Assembly (NCBI GenBank): GCA_023512835.1
Contig: CM042090.1
Coordinates: 5,363,826 to 5,427,825, forward strand
Direction: 5' to 3'
Origin: Taxillus chinensis
Lineage: Eukaryota > Streptophyta > Magnoliopsida > Santalales > Loranthaceae
DNA: 64,000 nucleotides
Below the pieces are notes generated by a model. It was given only the letters and a program-made list of their open reading frames with translations. It did not search any database and was not told where the DNA came from. This document shows, in pieces, positions 1 to 11,879 of the stretch. The position numbers were made by a program, and so were the translations under genes. The first letter of the stretch is position 1. Each line of letters opens with the position of its first letter.

Positions 1-455
1 AATAAATAATCTTAAGATAAGGATGATGCAAGTACTTTCTCGTAGATTTAGGAGGCACGTTGTTAACTAATTTTTAATTTTGGGTATGTTTTCGATTCAT
101 GCATTGATTATATTGTATTGATTTAGTAGTTATTGCTTATTGGTTTACTTTTGGTTGCTTGGTTGCCATCAATTAGCATTAGTTTGATATTGGATGCTAA
201 TAACATATTAGTTGTACATTAGTTTTGACTTCGTTATTGGTTGAGCTTGCTTTGATGGGATTATATCATATTAGTTGTGTCACATCGTTATTGTCTTGAT
301 CTTGTTATTGATACTGAGTGGTATGTGTATTGCCATGGTTAGTTTTTTTTTTTGGTCTAGTATACCTTTCAAGGATAAAAAATCTTAAGATGGGAAGAAT
401 ATGAAAAACTTATAATTGAGGTAGTGGGAGATATTTTCAAATTATTGTTGATAAT
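1..455. other. AT-rich intergenic DNA, no gene
   Basis: No reading frame with protein-like composition is visible on either strand. The stretch is rich in TTG/TTAG and resembles the low-complexity DNA around 25,950-26,250, so it may be an eroded LTR, but I could not define ends. Confidence 0.4.
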
Positions 456-1167
456 GGGCCAGTTTGGCATTGTTATTGAGAGACTGCTTCTGCTTATAAA
501 ATAAGCAGAAGCAGTGAAAGTTATTTAGTAAACTTAGTGCTTATAAAATAAGTTTCTGCTTTTTTGCCCAAAAGCATAAGCAATTTAAAGGTTGCTTCTA
601 TAAGCTGCTTTTTTAGGAAGTAGTTTGAAAATTTTAAAATACCAATTTAACCCTTTACCCACATCATACAAGGGCTCATTATAAAATGAAAATTTAAACA
701 CCTAAAATAAATAGCCTCATATTGGTCTTGAACTAGCCTTCACTATGGTTCTTGCACTACTGTGTCGGCTTTGGTTGGCACGGGAGAGCACGGGGATGGG
801 GACCGATAGGGGGTGGGGATGGAGGGGGTTGGGGTTGGCAGGGGATGAGGGTTGGGAGCAAAGGAGGGGGGGGGGGCGCTAGCAAGATAAGGAGCGGCAA
901 GGAGTGGGGATGGGGAGGGAAAGAAGGTTATTTTTTTTAATATATATATATATATATAATAAAATGAAAAAGGATATTTGTGTCTTTTATATCTTCACAA
1001 CACTTTCATTTTTATTCTACCAAACATTTATTAACTACTTTTAAAAATTAAAGCACTTTTAAAATTATATTTTACCAAATACTCACCTGCTTATTTTCAT
1101 AGTAGCTTATTTTTCCAACACAACTAAAAGTAGCTTCTTTTAAAAGCATATATTACCAAACTAAACC
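456..1167. mobile_element. MITE-like element with G-rich core (copy 1)
   Basis: The ends are imperfect inverted repeats: the left begins GGGCCAGTTTGG and the complement of the right end reads GGTTTAGTTTGG. Inside both ends lie AAGCAGAAGC/AAGCAGCTT-type inverted motifs. The trinucleotide AAT flanks both ends and may be a 3-bp target duplication, which would suit a PIF/Harbinger-like MITE, but the superfamily is uncertain. The core (about 778-890) is an extreme G-rich tract of GGGG runs. No transposase is encoded. A second copy in opposite orientation lies at 33,051. Confidence 0.6.
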
Positions 1168-1878
1168 AATGTCTTATTGATGATATGACTAATGATTCAA
1201 CCGTTTTGGGTATAGTTGGGATTAATTTAGAGTCCGAAAACTTGAAGAACTATTTAGTAATTTTTGTTTACTTAATGAAATTGAGATTAAAATATTAATT
1301 TATAAAAACTTAGAAGAGGTGAAACATTTTTATAAGAAAGTTGACATTTTTAGGGTTCCTTTACACTTATATATGTATATTTTGAGACTTAGTCACCAAG
1401 GATGACATTAGGTATACTTTAGGGTGTGCAGTCTGGGCTTTTAAATAATTTTTTACTATTAAAATTTGAGAAAATAAAATGTATGCTAGCACTCCCTCCT
1501 CACCTCTTTTCTCAACTCTTACCCTAGCATAGCCATACTTGCACAACGGCACAATGAGCAAGCTCAACGGCGCTCTCCAAATCCAGAACTCAATTAATTT
1601 TAAAAAGAGGGATTATATACATTTTTCGACTTCTTCCAATTTATGGACATTGTGTAAAGCTTGCATATTCATGTACACTATATATATATATATATATGGT
1701 TGTTTTCATTAGTACACAAATTTATTGTCTCCACCATTAATTGACCATACCAACCTCAACATTGCTATAGGAAAAAAAGCAATAATGCCCAGTCCGACAA
1801 TTGGAAGAGTTATTCAGCTAATGACTAGAGCCATTAGACGACTAACAACTCCACATGGTGGCATCTGAGTTGCCCCCC
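1168..1878. other. Spacer, no gene, with (TA)n microsatellite
   Basis: AT-rich DNA without a recognisable gene. A short (TA)n run sits at about 1,679-1,697. The last ~140 bases form the left flank of the Athila-type element and end in a run of six C. Confidence 0.4.
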
Positions 1879-3389
1879 TGATAACGTGCATTTATGCCGT
1901 TATCCTAGGCCTTATTTAGGGTGTTTTAGAGTATGTTTTGTACCTATTTGCATGATATTTTACACATATTTGCTCTAACCCCTAAGAAGACCCTGTTTGG
2001 TGTATAGTGGTACTTTTTGAGTGTTTTTGGCAGGTTTTGGAGCAACTTTTTCCCACAAACCTTCATTAGATCACTCCATACACTCAAGAGGAAGCTATAG
2101 GAAGAAGATGGAAGCAAAATGAAGGCAAAATCAAGGTGCACGTGAAAAGGCTTTCTCACGTGCATTCTCACGTGCAAGGATTTTATTGCATGAATGCCTT
2201 CTACAACTCAATAGGAAGCTTTGGAGCAAATTTGAGTCGAATTAGAGCTGCACGTGAAAAGGGTCTTCTCACGTTCATTCTCGTGTGCAGGCATTTTTTA
2301 GCTCCAAATGATGTGTTTTGTTGTTTTAATCATTTTCCTCTAAAGAACTGGGGTCAAATTTGGTGTAGTTTGAGTTTTATTGCGCCTAGAACGTCGAATA
2401 GTGTCATTAACCAAAACGACGTCGTTTTTGCTGCGAGCACATTTATAATTAGGGCACACCTTTTGTAACCTTAATATGGCCCACTAAATCCTATAAATAG
2501 GGGTCTTTGGAGGCATTGTAAATCATCTTGAGTTGGAGAATCTGATCTGAGTTCTAAAAAGAGCTGTAGCTGTTGCTAAAAGATCGGATTGTCCTTGGCA
2601 AGGAGTGATTTGGGGCAGCATACGCTGGAGTCTTTGGAGGCTGGAGTCCTGGTTCATCTTGGGGTCTTCCTTTATTTTCCGGTAATCGTAATCATGTTCT
2701 TTCTTGAAATTGTTATTGCTTTTGTCATGATTATGGAGTAGTTTTGTTAGTCTAGGGGAGCAATGTAGCCCCCAATAAATTGTATTCAGTTTGGTTATAG
2801 TTGTTCAATAAAATAGAATTCAGTTCTTGTTTAATTCACTTACTTGTATGGAAATGCCTAGTTTATGCATAATTAGGTAATTGTAGCCCTTTTCTAGGGT
2901 GGAACATTAGTGAATTAGATTTAATATTGCATGATGGACCAAGTCTGCAACTATTAGATTGTTTATCTACCTTGATCACTTTTATTCACATGGACCAAAT
3001 GGGATAAAAGCCTTAAATCTATCTTAGCATGGACCAAATGTAAGATAGGCAGGAGATAATCAACATGAACATGAACTAGAACATAAACAAGAACCATAAC
3101 CAGACTAGTACAATCGATTGGGTGGTAAACATTGTGACCCTAGATCCTTAATCACTGAAATTTCTATACCAACAGCTTGCCAACATTCTGATTTAATCTC
3201 TTTTTGTTTAAAATATTTGCACAACAAAAATCAATTGTCCAGACATAAAATCAACTTGTTAGCTTAGTGTTTGCTGCTTAACAGCATTAGCTACCTCCCT
3301 GTGGGTTCGACAACCAGAGTCTTAATACTCCATTTTATTACTTGACCGGCACTTGCTGCAAAACCTTCAGACATAATTTATGCGGGTCA
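1879..3389 (+). repeat. 5' LTR of the Athila-type element
   Basis: Matches 16,136-17,648 almost throughout and has TG...CA ends. It contains a TATA box (2,492-2,499) and two palindromic G-box hairpins (2,139-2,163 and 2,250-2,275) built on CACGTGAAAAGG...CTCACGTG. The open frame across about 2,136-2,468 looks fortuitous. Confidence 0.92.
2492..2499 (+). promoter_or_regulatory. TATA box of the 5' LTR
   Basis: TATAAATA followed by GGGG, the expected U3 promoter position for this LTR. The same octamer is kept in the right LTR at 16,749-16,756. Confidence 0.6.
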
Positions 3390-3395
3390 AGTTTT

Positions 3396-3413
3396 TGGTG
3401 CCGTTGCCGGGGA
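3396..3413 (+). other. Primer binding site (tRNA-Asp type)
   Basis: TGGTGCCGTTGCCGGGGA lies six bases after the left LTR. It differs at one position from the tRNA-Asp-complementary site common in Athila and related plant gypsy elements, where reverse transcription of the minus strand would start. The 300 bases between it and gag are untranslated leader. Confidence 0.75.
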
Positions 3414-3716
3414 GGCAAGCCAAACGTTGTTAGGACTAAGTGACATTAGGTGCTTAAGTTTATTTGTGATCTGGATTTTTACTTTCTTGTAATTTTCTAG
3501 TACGGTGTTACCTGGTATTTCTTTGTTTTTGCTACTTTGCAGGGGTGCACCATAGGTGTTTGAGAAAATTCCTCTGTGTATGCGTCACACCTGGGGTGAG
3601 TTATTACCATACGATCCCGAAATCGAACGGACATTGTGAGAGCGACCAAGGGCTCGAGAGGGTATTAGGCTGGTGAACAGCAGTTGGAAGGCTTACCTAC
3701 CTTGTGAGAAGAAATC

Positions 3717-5460
3717 ATGGCTGAAAACAGAGCAAGAGAAGATCAGGGACACAATGGCCAAGGAGGTTATCAGCCGAGGACCTTCATGGATTATGCTAGA
3801 CCTGTACTATTGGATGAGTATTCAGGCATTAGAAGGGTGCCGGTCCAAGCAAATAACTTCGAGCTGAAGCCTGCGCTACTACAGATGGTTGGGCAAGATG
3901 CATTCCGAGGCTCGGCACTAGATGATCCACACAACCATCTAGCGCGATTCTTGCAAATTTGCGACACCATCAAAATCAATGGGGTCTCGGATGACGCCAT
4001 TAAGCTGCGACTCTTCCCATTTTCACTAAAGGACCGAGCTCTTGGTTGGTTCCAGGCCCTACCTGCTGGCAGCATACACACATGGGACCAAATGGTGGAG
4101 AAGTTTCTCTCCAAGTACTTTCCACCAACAAGAGTTATTCATTTAAGGAGCCAAATAAATCAATTCACCCAGCATGGTGATGAGTCACTATACGAGGCCT
4201 GGGAGCGATTCAAAGACTTGGTTAGGAGGTGTCCTAATCATGGCAGCCCAGAATGGTTACAAGTCGAATCTTTTTATGCAGTCGCACGCAAATACAAGGA
4301 GCATGATAGATGCAGCCGCTGGGGGAGTGTTCATGATGATGGAGCCTTCTACAGCAGTGGAGCTTATAGAGCGAATGGCGTTGTCCAACTGCCAATGGTC
4401 CAATGACAGACATCCTAGAGCTGAGCCGGTGGCTGCGGTATCTAATTCATCAAATTCAACTCAGTTCGATGAGTTGACAAGGAAGATGGAGTTACTGACA
4501 GAGCAAATGTCAGTGATGGCTGTTCGCATGGAGGGCAGAACTGAACAACACAAGGCGATTATCAAGACGCCGCTGCAGCCCAACTATACGAAGAAGCCCA
4601 ATATGTTGGGAATCGAGGTGGAGGATTCCAGGAGACAATTTCAGAATCCAAATCGGCACAGAATCTTCCTCGCCCAATAACTTCCAGAATCGGGGGAGGA
4701 CCTCAACATTTTCAACAACAGCCCTACTTATGGAAAAGGCAGAATAAGGTCCCTGCTACTGGAGCAGCACAGTATGGAGAACATTCTCAGCCACAACTTC
4801 CTCCTGGGTTCCAGAAGATGCCTCAACAGAAGGAGGAAGACAAAGAGAAGGCAAAGGATGAAGAGATGTGGAACTTCTTTTATCAATTTGCTAAGCAAGC
4901 AACTGACAGAATGAGTAAGGGGGAAACGAGGATTGAGTCCTTTACCACTTTTGTCCAGGATTTTGGATCTGCTATGAAGAATATAGAGCAGCAGATTGGC
5001 CAGCTAGCAAATGCAATTAGGCCATCTTCATCAAATACTTTTCCCAGCAATACGGAGTTCAACCCAAGGGAGCAATGCAAAGCTATAATGCTTAGAAGTG
5101 GGGAAGAACTACCAGCTGGAGAGAAGAAAATTGAACCAAACAAGGAGGAGTCGGAACAGCACGCCCAGGAGGAAGCTAAAGAAGGAGATGCTGAGCAGCG
5201 TAAGGACCAGAAGGAAAAGGTTGGGAGTAGTCAACCGATAGGCCGTCAGCCTGAAGCTAGCTCTCCCATTCCGTATAAACCTCCTATGCCGTATCCTCAA
5301 AGGCTGAGGAAAAAGAAGTTAGATGCTCAGTTCCAGAAATTTTTAGACGTATTCAAGAAGCTGGAGGTGAACATCCCATTCATAGAAGCGTTGGAACAGA
5401 TGCCTGGTTATGTCAAATTTTTAAAGAATCTGCTGTCCAAGAGGAGAAGCTACACTGATT
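3717..5460 (+). pseudogene. gag: gag of the Athila-type element, frameshifted
   Basis: Capsid/nucleocapsid polyprotein. It opens MAENRAREDQG, followed by a retrotransposon gag domain with the segments LFPFSLKDRALGWFQ and WDQMVEKFLSKYFPP. A frameshift near 4,235-4,260 moves the frame (codons continue as MIDAAAGGVFMM...), and a second near 4,640-4,700 restores it. The later part carries IEQQIGQLANAI and NPREQCKAIMLRSG, the segment that in Athila-like elements precedes the protease. The start was chosen because it is the first ATG giving the conserved gag domain. Non-functional as it stands. Confidence 0.88.
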
Positions 5461-6030
5461 GTGAGATAGTGGCTCTCACAAATGACATCAGTGCAGTGGT
5501 GCAGCACAAGCTACCACCCAAGCTTAAAGATCTGGGTAGTTTCACTCTGACCTGCACCATTGGCACCTCGCAATTGGAACAAGCCCTATGTGACTTAGGG
5601 GCGAGTATAAATCTAATGCCAATGTCCATCTATCGGTGACTGGGCTTGACTGGAATAAAGCCCACTTCCATATCTTTACAATTTGCTGATCGCTCGATAG
5701 GAAAGCCGGCGGGCATCATTGAAGATGTTTTAATCAAGGTGGATCGCTTTATCTTCCCAGTGGACTTTGTTCTTTTGGAAATGGAGGAAGATAAAGGAGT
5801 CCAATTGATTCTTGGAAGGCCATTCCTGAGTACCGGAAGGGCCTTGATCAATGTAAACTCAAGGGAGTTGACACTGTGTGTGGATGAAGACGCAGTGGTG
5901 TTCAATATGGAGCGTTCGATGCGCAAGGCGAATGATCATTCCAGCTGCTATTGGATTGATCAGATTTCTGAATTCGTGGACAGCTACTTCAAAGAAAGCT
6001 TGATCACTGAAAGCTTGGATCACGAATTGC
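5461..6030 (+). pseudogene. pol: Aspartic protease of the Athila-type element
   Basis: Retropepsin-like domain that would process the polyprotein. The active-site motif is visible as CDLGASINLMP just before an in-frame TGA at 5,637-5,639. The flap and C-terminal part continue in the same frame, with LILGRPFLSTGRALIN. A frameshift between about 6,040 and 6,150 moves the frame before the RT. Confidence 0.85.
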
Positions 6031-6037
6031 AGCGCAG

Positions 6038-7300
6038 GTGGATTTTCTTGAGGCGGAACCGGAAGAGACTTATGAAGTCTTTGGAAGACCAAACCGAAGC
6101 AGACCTTCCTCAACTGAATCCTCAGCAATCACAGAACCCTTGCCAGTTCTGAAGCAACTCCCAGAACATCTGAGGTACGATTTTTTGGATACACAAGGGC
6201 GTTACCCTGTGATAGTAGCTGCATCCTTAACAGTAGAATAAACCAGACAGCTACTAGAAGTTTTAAGGGAGCATAAGCAGGCCCTAGGGTGGTCTCTGGA
6301 TGATATAAAAGGTATAAGTCCAGCAGTCTGCATGAACAAGATACTGATGGAGGAGTCTTATACTCCTACTATAGAGCGCCAACGCAGGCTCAATCCTGCA
6401 ATGAAGGAAGTCGTTGGCAAGGAGATTCTGAAATGGAGGAAAGCGGGCATCATATATGCCATTTCAGATAGCTCCTGGGTTAGTCCAGTGCAAGTGGTTC
6501 CCAAGAAGGGCGGCATGACAGTGATACGCAATGAGAAGAACGAGCTCATTCCATCCCGCACAGTGACCGGGTGGCGCGTGTGTATCGACTACCGCAAGCT
6601 GAATAAAGCCACGCGTAAAGACCACTTTTCATTACCTTTCATTGATCAAATGCTAGATCGGTTAGCTGGCTACCCGTATTATTGTTTTCTGGACGGTTAT
6701 TCCGGATACAACCAGATAGCAGTTGCCCCGGAGGATCAAGAGAAGACTACATTCACGTGCCCTTTTGGCACGTATGCTTTCAGGCATATGCCATTTGGTC
6801 TCTGCAACGCACCTGCTACTTTCCAGAAGTGTATGATAGCAATTTTTCAAGGGTTAGTGGAGGACATTATGGAAGTCTTTATGGATGACTTTTCAGTATT
6901 TGGTTCATCTTTTTCCATCTGCCTCAGAAATTTGGAAACCGTGTTGATCCGATGCAAGGAAAAGGACCTGGTCTTGAACTGGGAGAAGTGTCACTTCATG
7001 GTCAAGGAAGGAGTCGTCCTTGGGCATAGAATGCCCGCAGCTAGGTTGGAAGTAGATAGAGCAAAGATCTCCACCATTGAGAGTCTACCTCCTCCCACTA
7101 ATGTGAAGGGCATCCGGAGCTTTCTGGGTCATGTAGGGTTTTATCGGCGGTTCATCAAAGATTTCTCAAAAATTGCCAAGCCCCTAAGCATGCTTTTAGA
7201 GAAGGATGTTCCTTTCGTATTTTCTGAAGATTGCCTTCAGGCCTTTACAGTGCTTAAAGAGAAGCTCAGTTCAACACCGGTGATAGTAGCTCCAAACTAG
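6038..7300 (+). pseudogene. pol: Reverse transcriptase of the Athila-type element
   Basis: Gypsy-type RT. The frame opens in the linker, has a TAA at 6,238-6,240, then runs open to a TAG at 7,298-7,300. Recognisable blocks in order are WVSPVQVVPKKGG, WRVCIDYRKLN, FLDGYSGYNQI, FGLCNAPATFQ, the catalytic box VFMDDFSVFG (an FMDD variant) and FLGHVGFYRRFIKDFS. The RT core is otherwise uninterrupted, so this is the best-preserved domain and the best choice for lineage placement. Confidence 0.92.
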
Positions 7301-7819
7301 TCGCAACCCTTTGAGCTGATGTGTGATGCGAGTGACTTTGCAGTCGGAGCGGTGCTTGGGCAGAAACGGGACAAGGTTTTCAGGGCAATATATTATGCCA
7401 GTCGCACACTCAATGAGGCCCAACTCAATTACACCACTACAGAGAAGGAGTTACTTGCTGTGGTGTTTGATTGTGATAAGTTTCGGTCATATCTTTTGGG
7501 CACTAAGGTCATTGTTTACACCGACCATGCTGCCTTGAGATACTTGTTCAGCAAGAAGGATGCGAAACCCAGGTTGATCAGATGGGTTTTGTTACTCCAA
7601 GAGTTTGATCTGGAGATTAAAGACTTGAAGGGGACTTCCAACACTGTGGCAGACCATTTGTCAAGGCTGGAGCTAGGGGAAGGTAGTACTCAAGGTGCTA
7701 CTATTTCTGACACCTTCCCTGATGAGCAACTCTTTGTAGCTGAAGCAAAGATGCTATGGTTTGCTGATATAGTGAACTACCATGCATGTGACTATGTACC
7801 TACCAAGTTCACTTATTAG
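7301..7819 (+). pseudogene. pol: RNase H domain of the Athila-type element
   Basis: Continues the RT frame after the TAG at 7,298. Visible motifs are [40 protein letters not shown] and [12 protein letters not shown], containing the acidic residues of a retroelement RNase H. It ends at a second in-frame TAG (7,817-7,819), after which the frame continues into the integrase. Confidence 0.9.
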
Positions 7820-8995
7820 GAAAAGAAGAGGTTCCTCTTTAATGCAAGAAGATACATTTGGGATGAGCCTGTCCTATACAGGCAATGTGCTGATCAGATC
7901 ATCAGAAAATGTGTGCCAGAAGAGGAAGTGGACAGCATACTGAAGCATTTTCATTCATCTGACTATGCTTGCCATTTAGGAGTGCAAAGAACGGTGGCAA
8001 AGATCCTACAAAGCGGGTTTTACTGGCCAACCATGTTCAAGGACACATACACCTTTGTTAAGTCATGTGATCAGTGTCAAAGAACAGGAGGGATTACAAG
8101 GAAGCAAGAGATGCCCCAAACTGGCATTATGCCAGGTAGAACTTTTGACATATGGGGAATCGATTTCATGGGACCTTTCCCACCATCAGATGGATTTTCT
8201 TACATCCTTCTGGCTGTTGATTACCTCTCGAAGTGGGTTGAAGCTATACCCACTAGGAAGAATGATGCTCAAGTGGTTACCAAGTTCCTTCGCCGCAACA
8301 TATTCAAGCAGGTTTGGAACACCTAGAGCAATTATCGGTGATAAAGGGAGTCACTTCGCAATAAGCTTTTCGACAAGCTCTTAAACAAATATGGAGTTCA
8401 ACATAGGCGCACCTTAGCCTATCATCCACAAGCAAACGGTCAAGCTGAAGTCTCAAACCGTGAGATCAAGCACATTTTGGAAAAGACAGTGGGAGGCAAC
8501 CGAAAAGATTGGTCTCTAAAACTCGATGAGGCGTTGTGGGCTTACCGCACAGCATTCAAAACGCCCATTGGAATGTCTCCTTATCGTCTACTGTACGGAA
8601 AGGCCTGCCACTTGCCTGTTGAATTGGAACACAAGGCATTTTGGGTAGTTAAAAAGCTGAACATGGTTCCCAATGTTGCTGCTGAACTACGATTGCACCA
8701 ACTAAACGAGTTGGAGGAATTTCGCTTCAATGCCTATGAGAGTGCTAAGCTATACAAGGAGAGGTCTAAGCTCGGACATGATAAGAAGATCAGCCCCTCT
8801 CTTGTTGAACCAGGGCGAAGGTGCTTCTCTTTAATTCCGAATTAAACTCTTCCCCTGGAAAGGCTGCGATCTAAGTGGATGGGACCTTATACCGTTATAA
8901 AGGTTTTCCCATATGACAGTGTTGAACTCCAATCAACCTCAGGACAAATATTCAAAGTAAATGGTCAGCGTGTGAAGCCTTACTACATTCAGGAC
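7820..8995 (+). pseudogene. pol: Integrase of the Athila-type element, split by a solo LTR
   Basis: HHCC zinc finger (HSSDYACHLG ... SCDQCQR), then the catalytic core with GIDFMGPF (first Asp), IIGDKGSHF (second Asp) and [14 protein letters not shown] (Glu), then a C-terminal domain with KWMGPYTVIKVFPYDSV. Two opposite frameshifts lie between about 8,300 and 8,400, and a TAA at 8,843 breaks the end. The coding sequence is cut at 8,995 by the solo LTR and resumes at 11,393. Confidence 0.9.
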
Positions 8996-10182
8996 TGTCA
9001 CGCCCCCGAATTCCAGGGAACCCGGAACCGGGTACATGACTTCCCCTTGCCCGCACCCGAAAGGTCAAGGGGTTGGTGACTAGCACCAATAGAGACTACA
9101 CCGCGGGTGCTGTCTCAAATATGCAACCCTGTACGATCATACATCAAGGGTAATCCTATACTTTCCCATATATCATCATGCATACAAAGAGTCAAACAGT
9201 CATACGGACATCACATCATACGGTATGCAAATACAATCGTCCACGGACCCATGTCCGGGATATCACATAAAACAATACGGAATATAATCAGATCATACAT
9301 CGAGTAGTGGGCGTCCTCCTGGAAGAAAGTCCTCCACTAGTCTCGAGTCACACCTGAAAAGGGTAAGCAACAAGTAGGGGGTGAGCGACAAGCTCCGTAG
9401 GTCACCCTAACACTCCACATCATGCAACACATATAAGTCTATACTATATGCTCGGTGTACTCGTGCACCGTGTAGTGTGCACAATCATCGAGGACTCGAC
9501 CGCAACAAACCTCAGGACAACTTGTCCACGATCCTCCATGGGATCCCAGCTCAGGGCACTCGGCCCTAGCTCCACGAGCTCAACGGCTCAACTCAGGCCT
9601 TAGCTTGTCCACGCGCAATATGCCCGGCCACGGTCGCCACACGGGCTGCCATCGGTGCATATGCCCGCCACGTCAACCACATAGCACCATCGGTGCATCA
9701 CGGTGAGAACCCAAACAAGTCACGGAGTCCATGCCCCAATACCTCACATCAACATACTAACATTAGTATGGCATGTCATTCTCAACATTTCCTTTAGAAT
9801 TGTAGCCGGTCTTACAAGTAAATCCTCAACCCTTGATTTATGAAGGAAGTACTCATAGCGACTATTTTCTTGAAATTAAAAGTCCCGGCATTGGGTTCCC
9901 TTATCATGAATAAGATAATCTGATTTTTGGGGATTTTTCCGAGATGTCTAACCCCACTTTCCAAAAATTCACCACTACGAACTTTTGGGTTTTTCCGAGA
10001 TTTTACACTAAAACCCAATTTTCACATTTTGAAATAGTGGGAATTAATTTTTCTAGTATTTTTCTTTGAATCCAAATGGGGGGTATTTCGTTATTTACAT
10101 TGTAACTTAAGTGTGTTACTTGAGGCATAATGGTTTACAATGTAAATGTCCAGTGCAGTGCAGTTGCACTGCAATGAATTCT

Positions 10183-10510
10183 TGTTTCACTCCTACGGAT
10201 TTGATGCTCCTGGACCGATGCTACGGATCACTGTTTCACTCCTACGGATTTGATGCTCCGGACTGATGCTACGGATTACTGTTTCACTGCTACGGATTTG
10301 ATGCTCCGGACTACTGATCCGGACTAACTACTCCGGACTAACTCCTCCGGACTAACTACTCCGGACTACTGATCCGGACTAACTCCTCCGGACTAACTAC
10401 TCCGGACTAACTACTCTGGACTAACTCCTCCGGACTAACTCCTCCGGACTAACTACTCCGGACTAACTACTCCGGACTAACTCCTCCGGACTAACTCCTC
10501 CGGACTAACT
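10183..10510. repeat. Minisatellite in the solo LTR (~50-bp then 14-bp units)
   Basis: About three ~50-bp units (CTGTTTCACTCCTACGG...) grade into about fourteen 14-bp units with consensus ACTAACTCCTCCGG (variants ACTACTCCGG, one 13-mer). Units are direct, abutting and lack spacers, so this is a minisatellite and not a CRISPR array. Confidence 0.85.
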
Positions 10511-10954
10511 AAGTTGCCGACTCCATGGTCGCCGACTCCACACTGCCGACTCCATAGTCGCCGATTGGTCCGTCGACTCTAAAACTCGCCCGGTCTCGTT
10601 CATCATCGTTTTTGGCTGTTCTTCGTCTGGAAGCAACCCCAGTGACCCCCAGACACTCATAAACACATGTTTTACGCAATAAACTGCGATATTTACATCA
10701 AAACGCGTCCTAAACGCCTCTAATTCGCACAATAACAGCAGAAATACACACAAATCATATATTCATCTAGATCTAAATCTAGACTTCCATGGTTGACTTC
10801 GCAACCCTCATAAAATACATACTCATACATCCACAGATCACATATTCAGAGGTAGGATCGAAATAAGACAGTTAAGGACACCTACCTGGAAGATTTATTT
10901 GCAATCCACGAGCTCCAATCGCCCCAAAATCGCCAAGAAAGCTCTACGCTCTTC

Positions 10955-10958
<4 letters not shown>

Positions 10959-10985
<27 letters not shown>
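10959..10985. repeat. (TC)n microsatellite
   Basis: About 13 TC repeats inside the solo LTR. Confidence 0.85.
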
Positions 10986-11392
10986 TGCTCAAACATGCAC
11001 GTACCAATAATTGGCAATTAAAGATATAAGGCAGTTCTTAATTATATATATACCGTTGCCAATAATTGGCCTCCCAGCAATAATTGACCCGAACGTAAAA
11101 ATTGACCTCCCGAGGTCACGAACTCCAAATTGAGTCAAATTACTGTCAAAACGCTCGAAATAACGAGCACAACACTGTTCAGATATTATCACACTCAAAT
11201 GATTGCTCAAACGCAAAGTCAACCAATAAACCCCAAAAAGTCAACAATCGGGTCAAACGGGGCCCCGACTCGGAATCGGGCCCAAGTACAGTCAAAATGC
11301 TCGCATCGACGGCTACACTACCGTCCAAATAGTTACATTCCCATAGAATGACTATCTCTCAAAACTACCCAAATACGAGTCTTTACAAGGAC

Positions 11393-11434
11393 CATGTTAA
11401 GGAGGTTGATCATTTCACTCTGAGCACAACTTGA
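11393..11434 (+). pseudogene. pol: C-terminal tail of the Athila-type integrase
   Basis: Continues the integrase frame beyond the solo LTR: HVKEVDHFTLSTT then TGA at 11,432-11,434. It is followed by the conserved post-pol motif GGGAGGCAACCC at about 11,479, typical of Athila-like elements. The position proves that the solo LTR inserted into this element. Confidence 0.8.
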
Positions 11435-11879
11435 TAGAGGGGATGGTCAAGCTAAAGACCTAAACTCAGCGCTTCATGGGAGGCAACCCATGGTGATTTC
11501 TTTTCCTTTTTATTTTATTTTATTTTATTTTATTGGGATATTTTTATAGTATGCTTTAACCCATAGTCTGTAGGGAGTGCATATCTGTTTTTTTTTTTTA
11601 CTTTTATTTGCAGCATTTGAACCAGGGCCTAGGCCCAAATTCCTTGATGGAGCTTATTTCTGCTTGGGCTTACTTGGGCCTATGTATCAGAACTTTAGAT
11701 AACTTTTCTAAGGCCCACATCCAAGCCCAGTTGAATTCAATCAGAGGGGCCCACTCCAATCTATTGCCAAACCAAGGAGATGAAGTTATGGATTATGAGA
11801 TGGTATTTTGGGCCCACTAACTGACACGTTTTTGCCCTTGGGAGATGGGTTACTAGTCTGTCCAATTTCAACAACGTTG

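Larger units (their letters stand above)
8996..11387 (-). mobile_element. Solo LTR of a chromovirus-like element, nested in integrase
   Basis: A 2,392-bp insertion with ends TGTCACG...CTTTACA flanked by a perfect 5-bp duplication AGGAC (8,991-8,995 and 11,388-11,392). Removing it and one AGGAC restores the integrase reading into its natural stop. It has no coding capacity. Its minus-strand ends (TGTAAAG...GCGTGACA) and homology to the LTR at 24,510-25,185, which sits beside a chromodomain-type pol fragment, suggest a Tekay/Del chromovirus LTR transcribed leftwards. One LTR without internal sequence implies LTR-LTR recombination. Confidence 0.88.

Noticed and set aside
752..940. Glycine/tryptophan-rich frame
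   Set aside because: Produced by the G-rich core of the MITE.
2136..2468. 110-codon open frame in the left LTR, with a 92-codon counterpart in the right LTR (16,447-16,725)
   Set aside because: Both stay open only because the LTRs are near-identical; the frame spans promoter hairpins and has no recognisable domain.
10305..10510. CRISPR-like regular repeats
   Set aside because: Units of 14 bp abut directly with no spacers, inside a plant LTR; this is a minisatellite.
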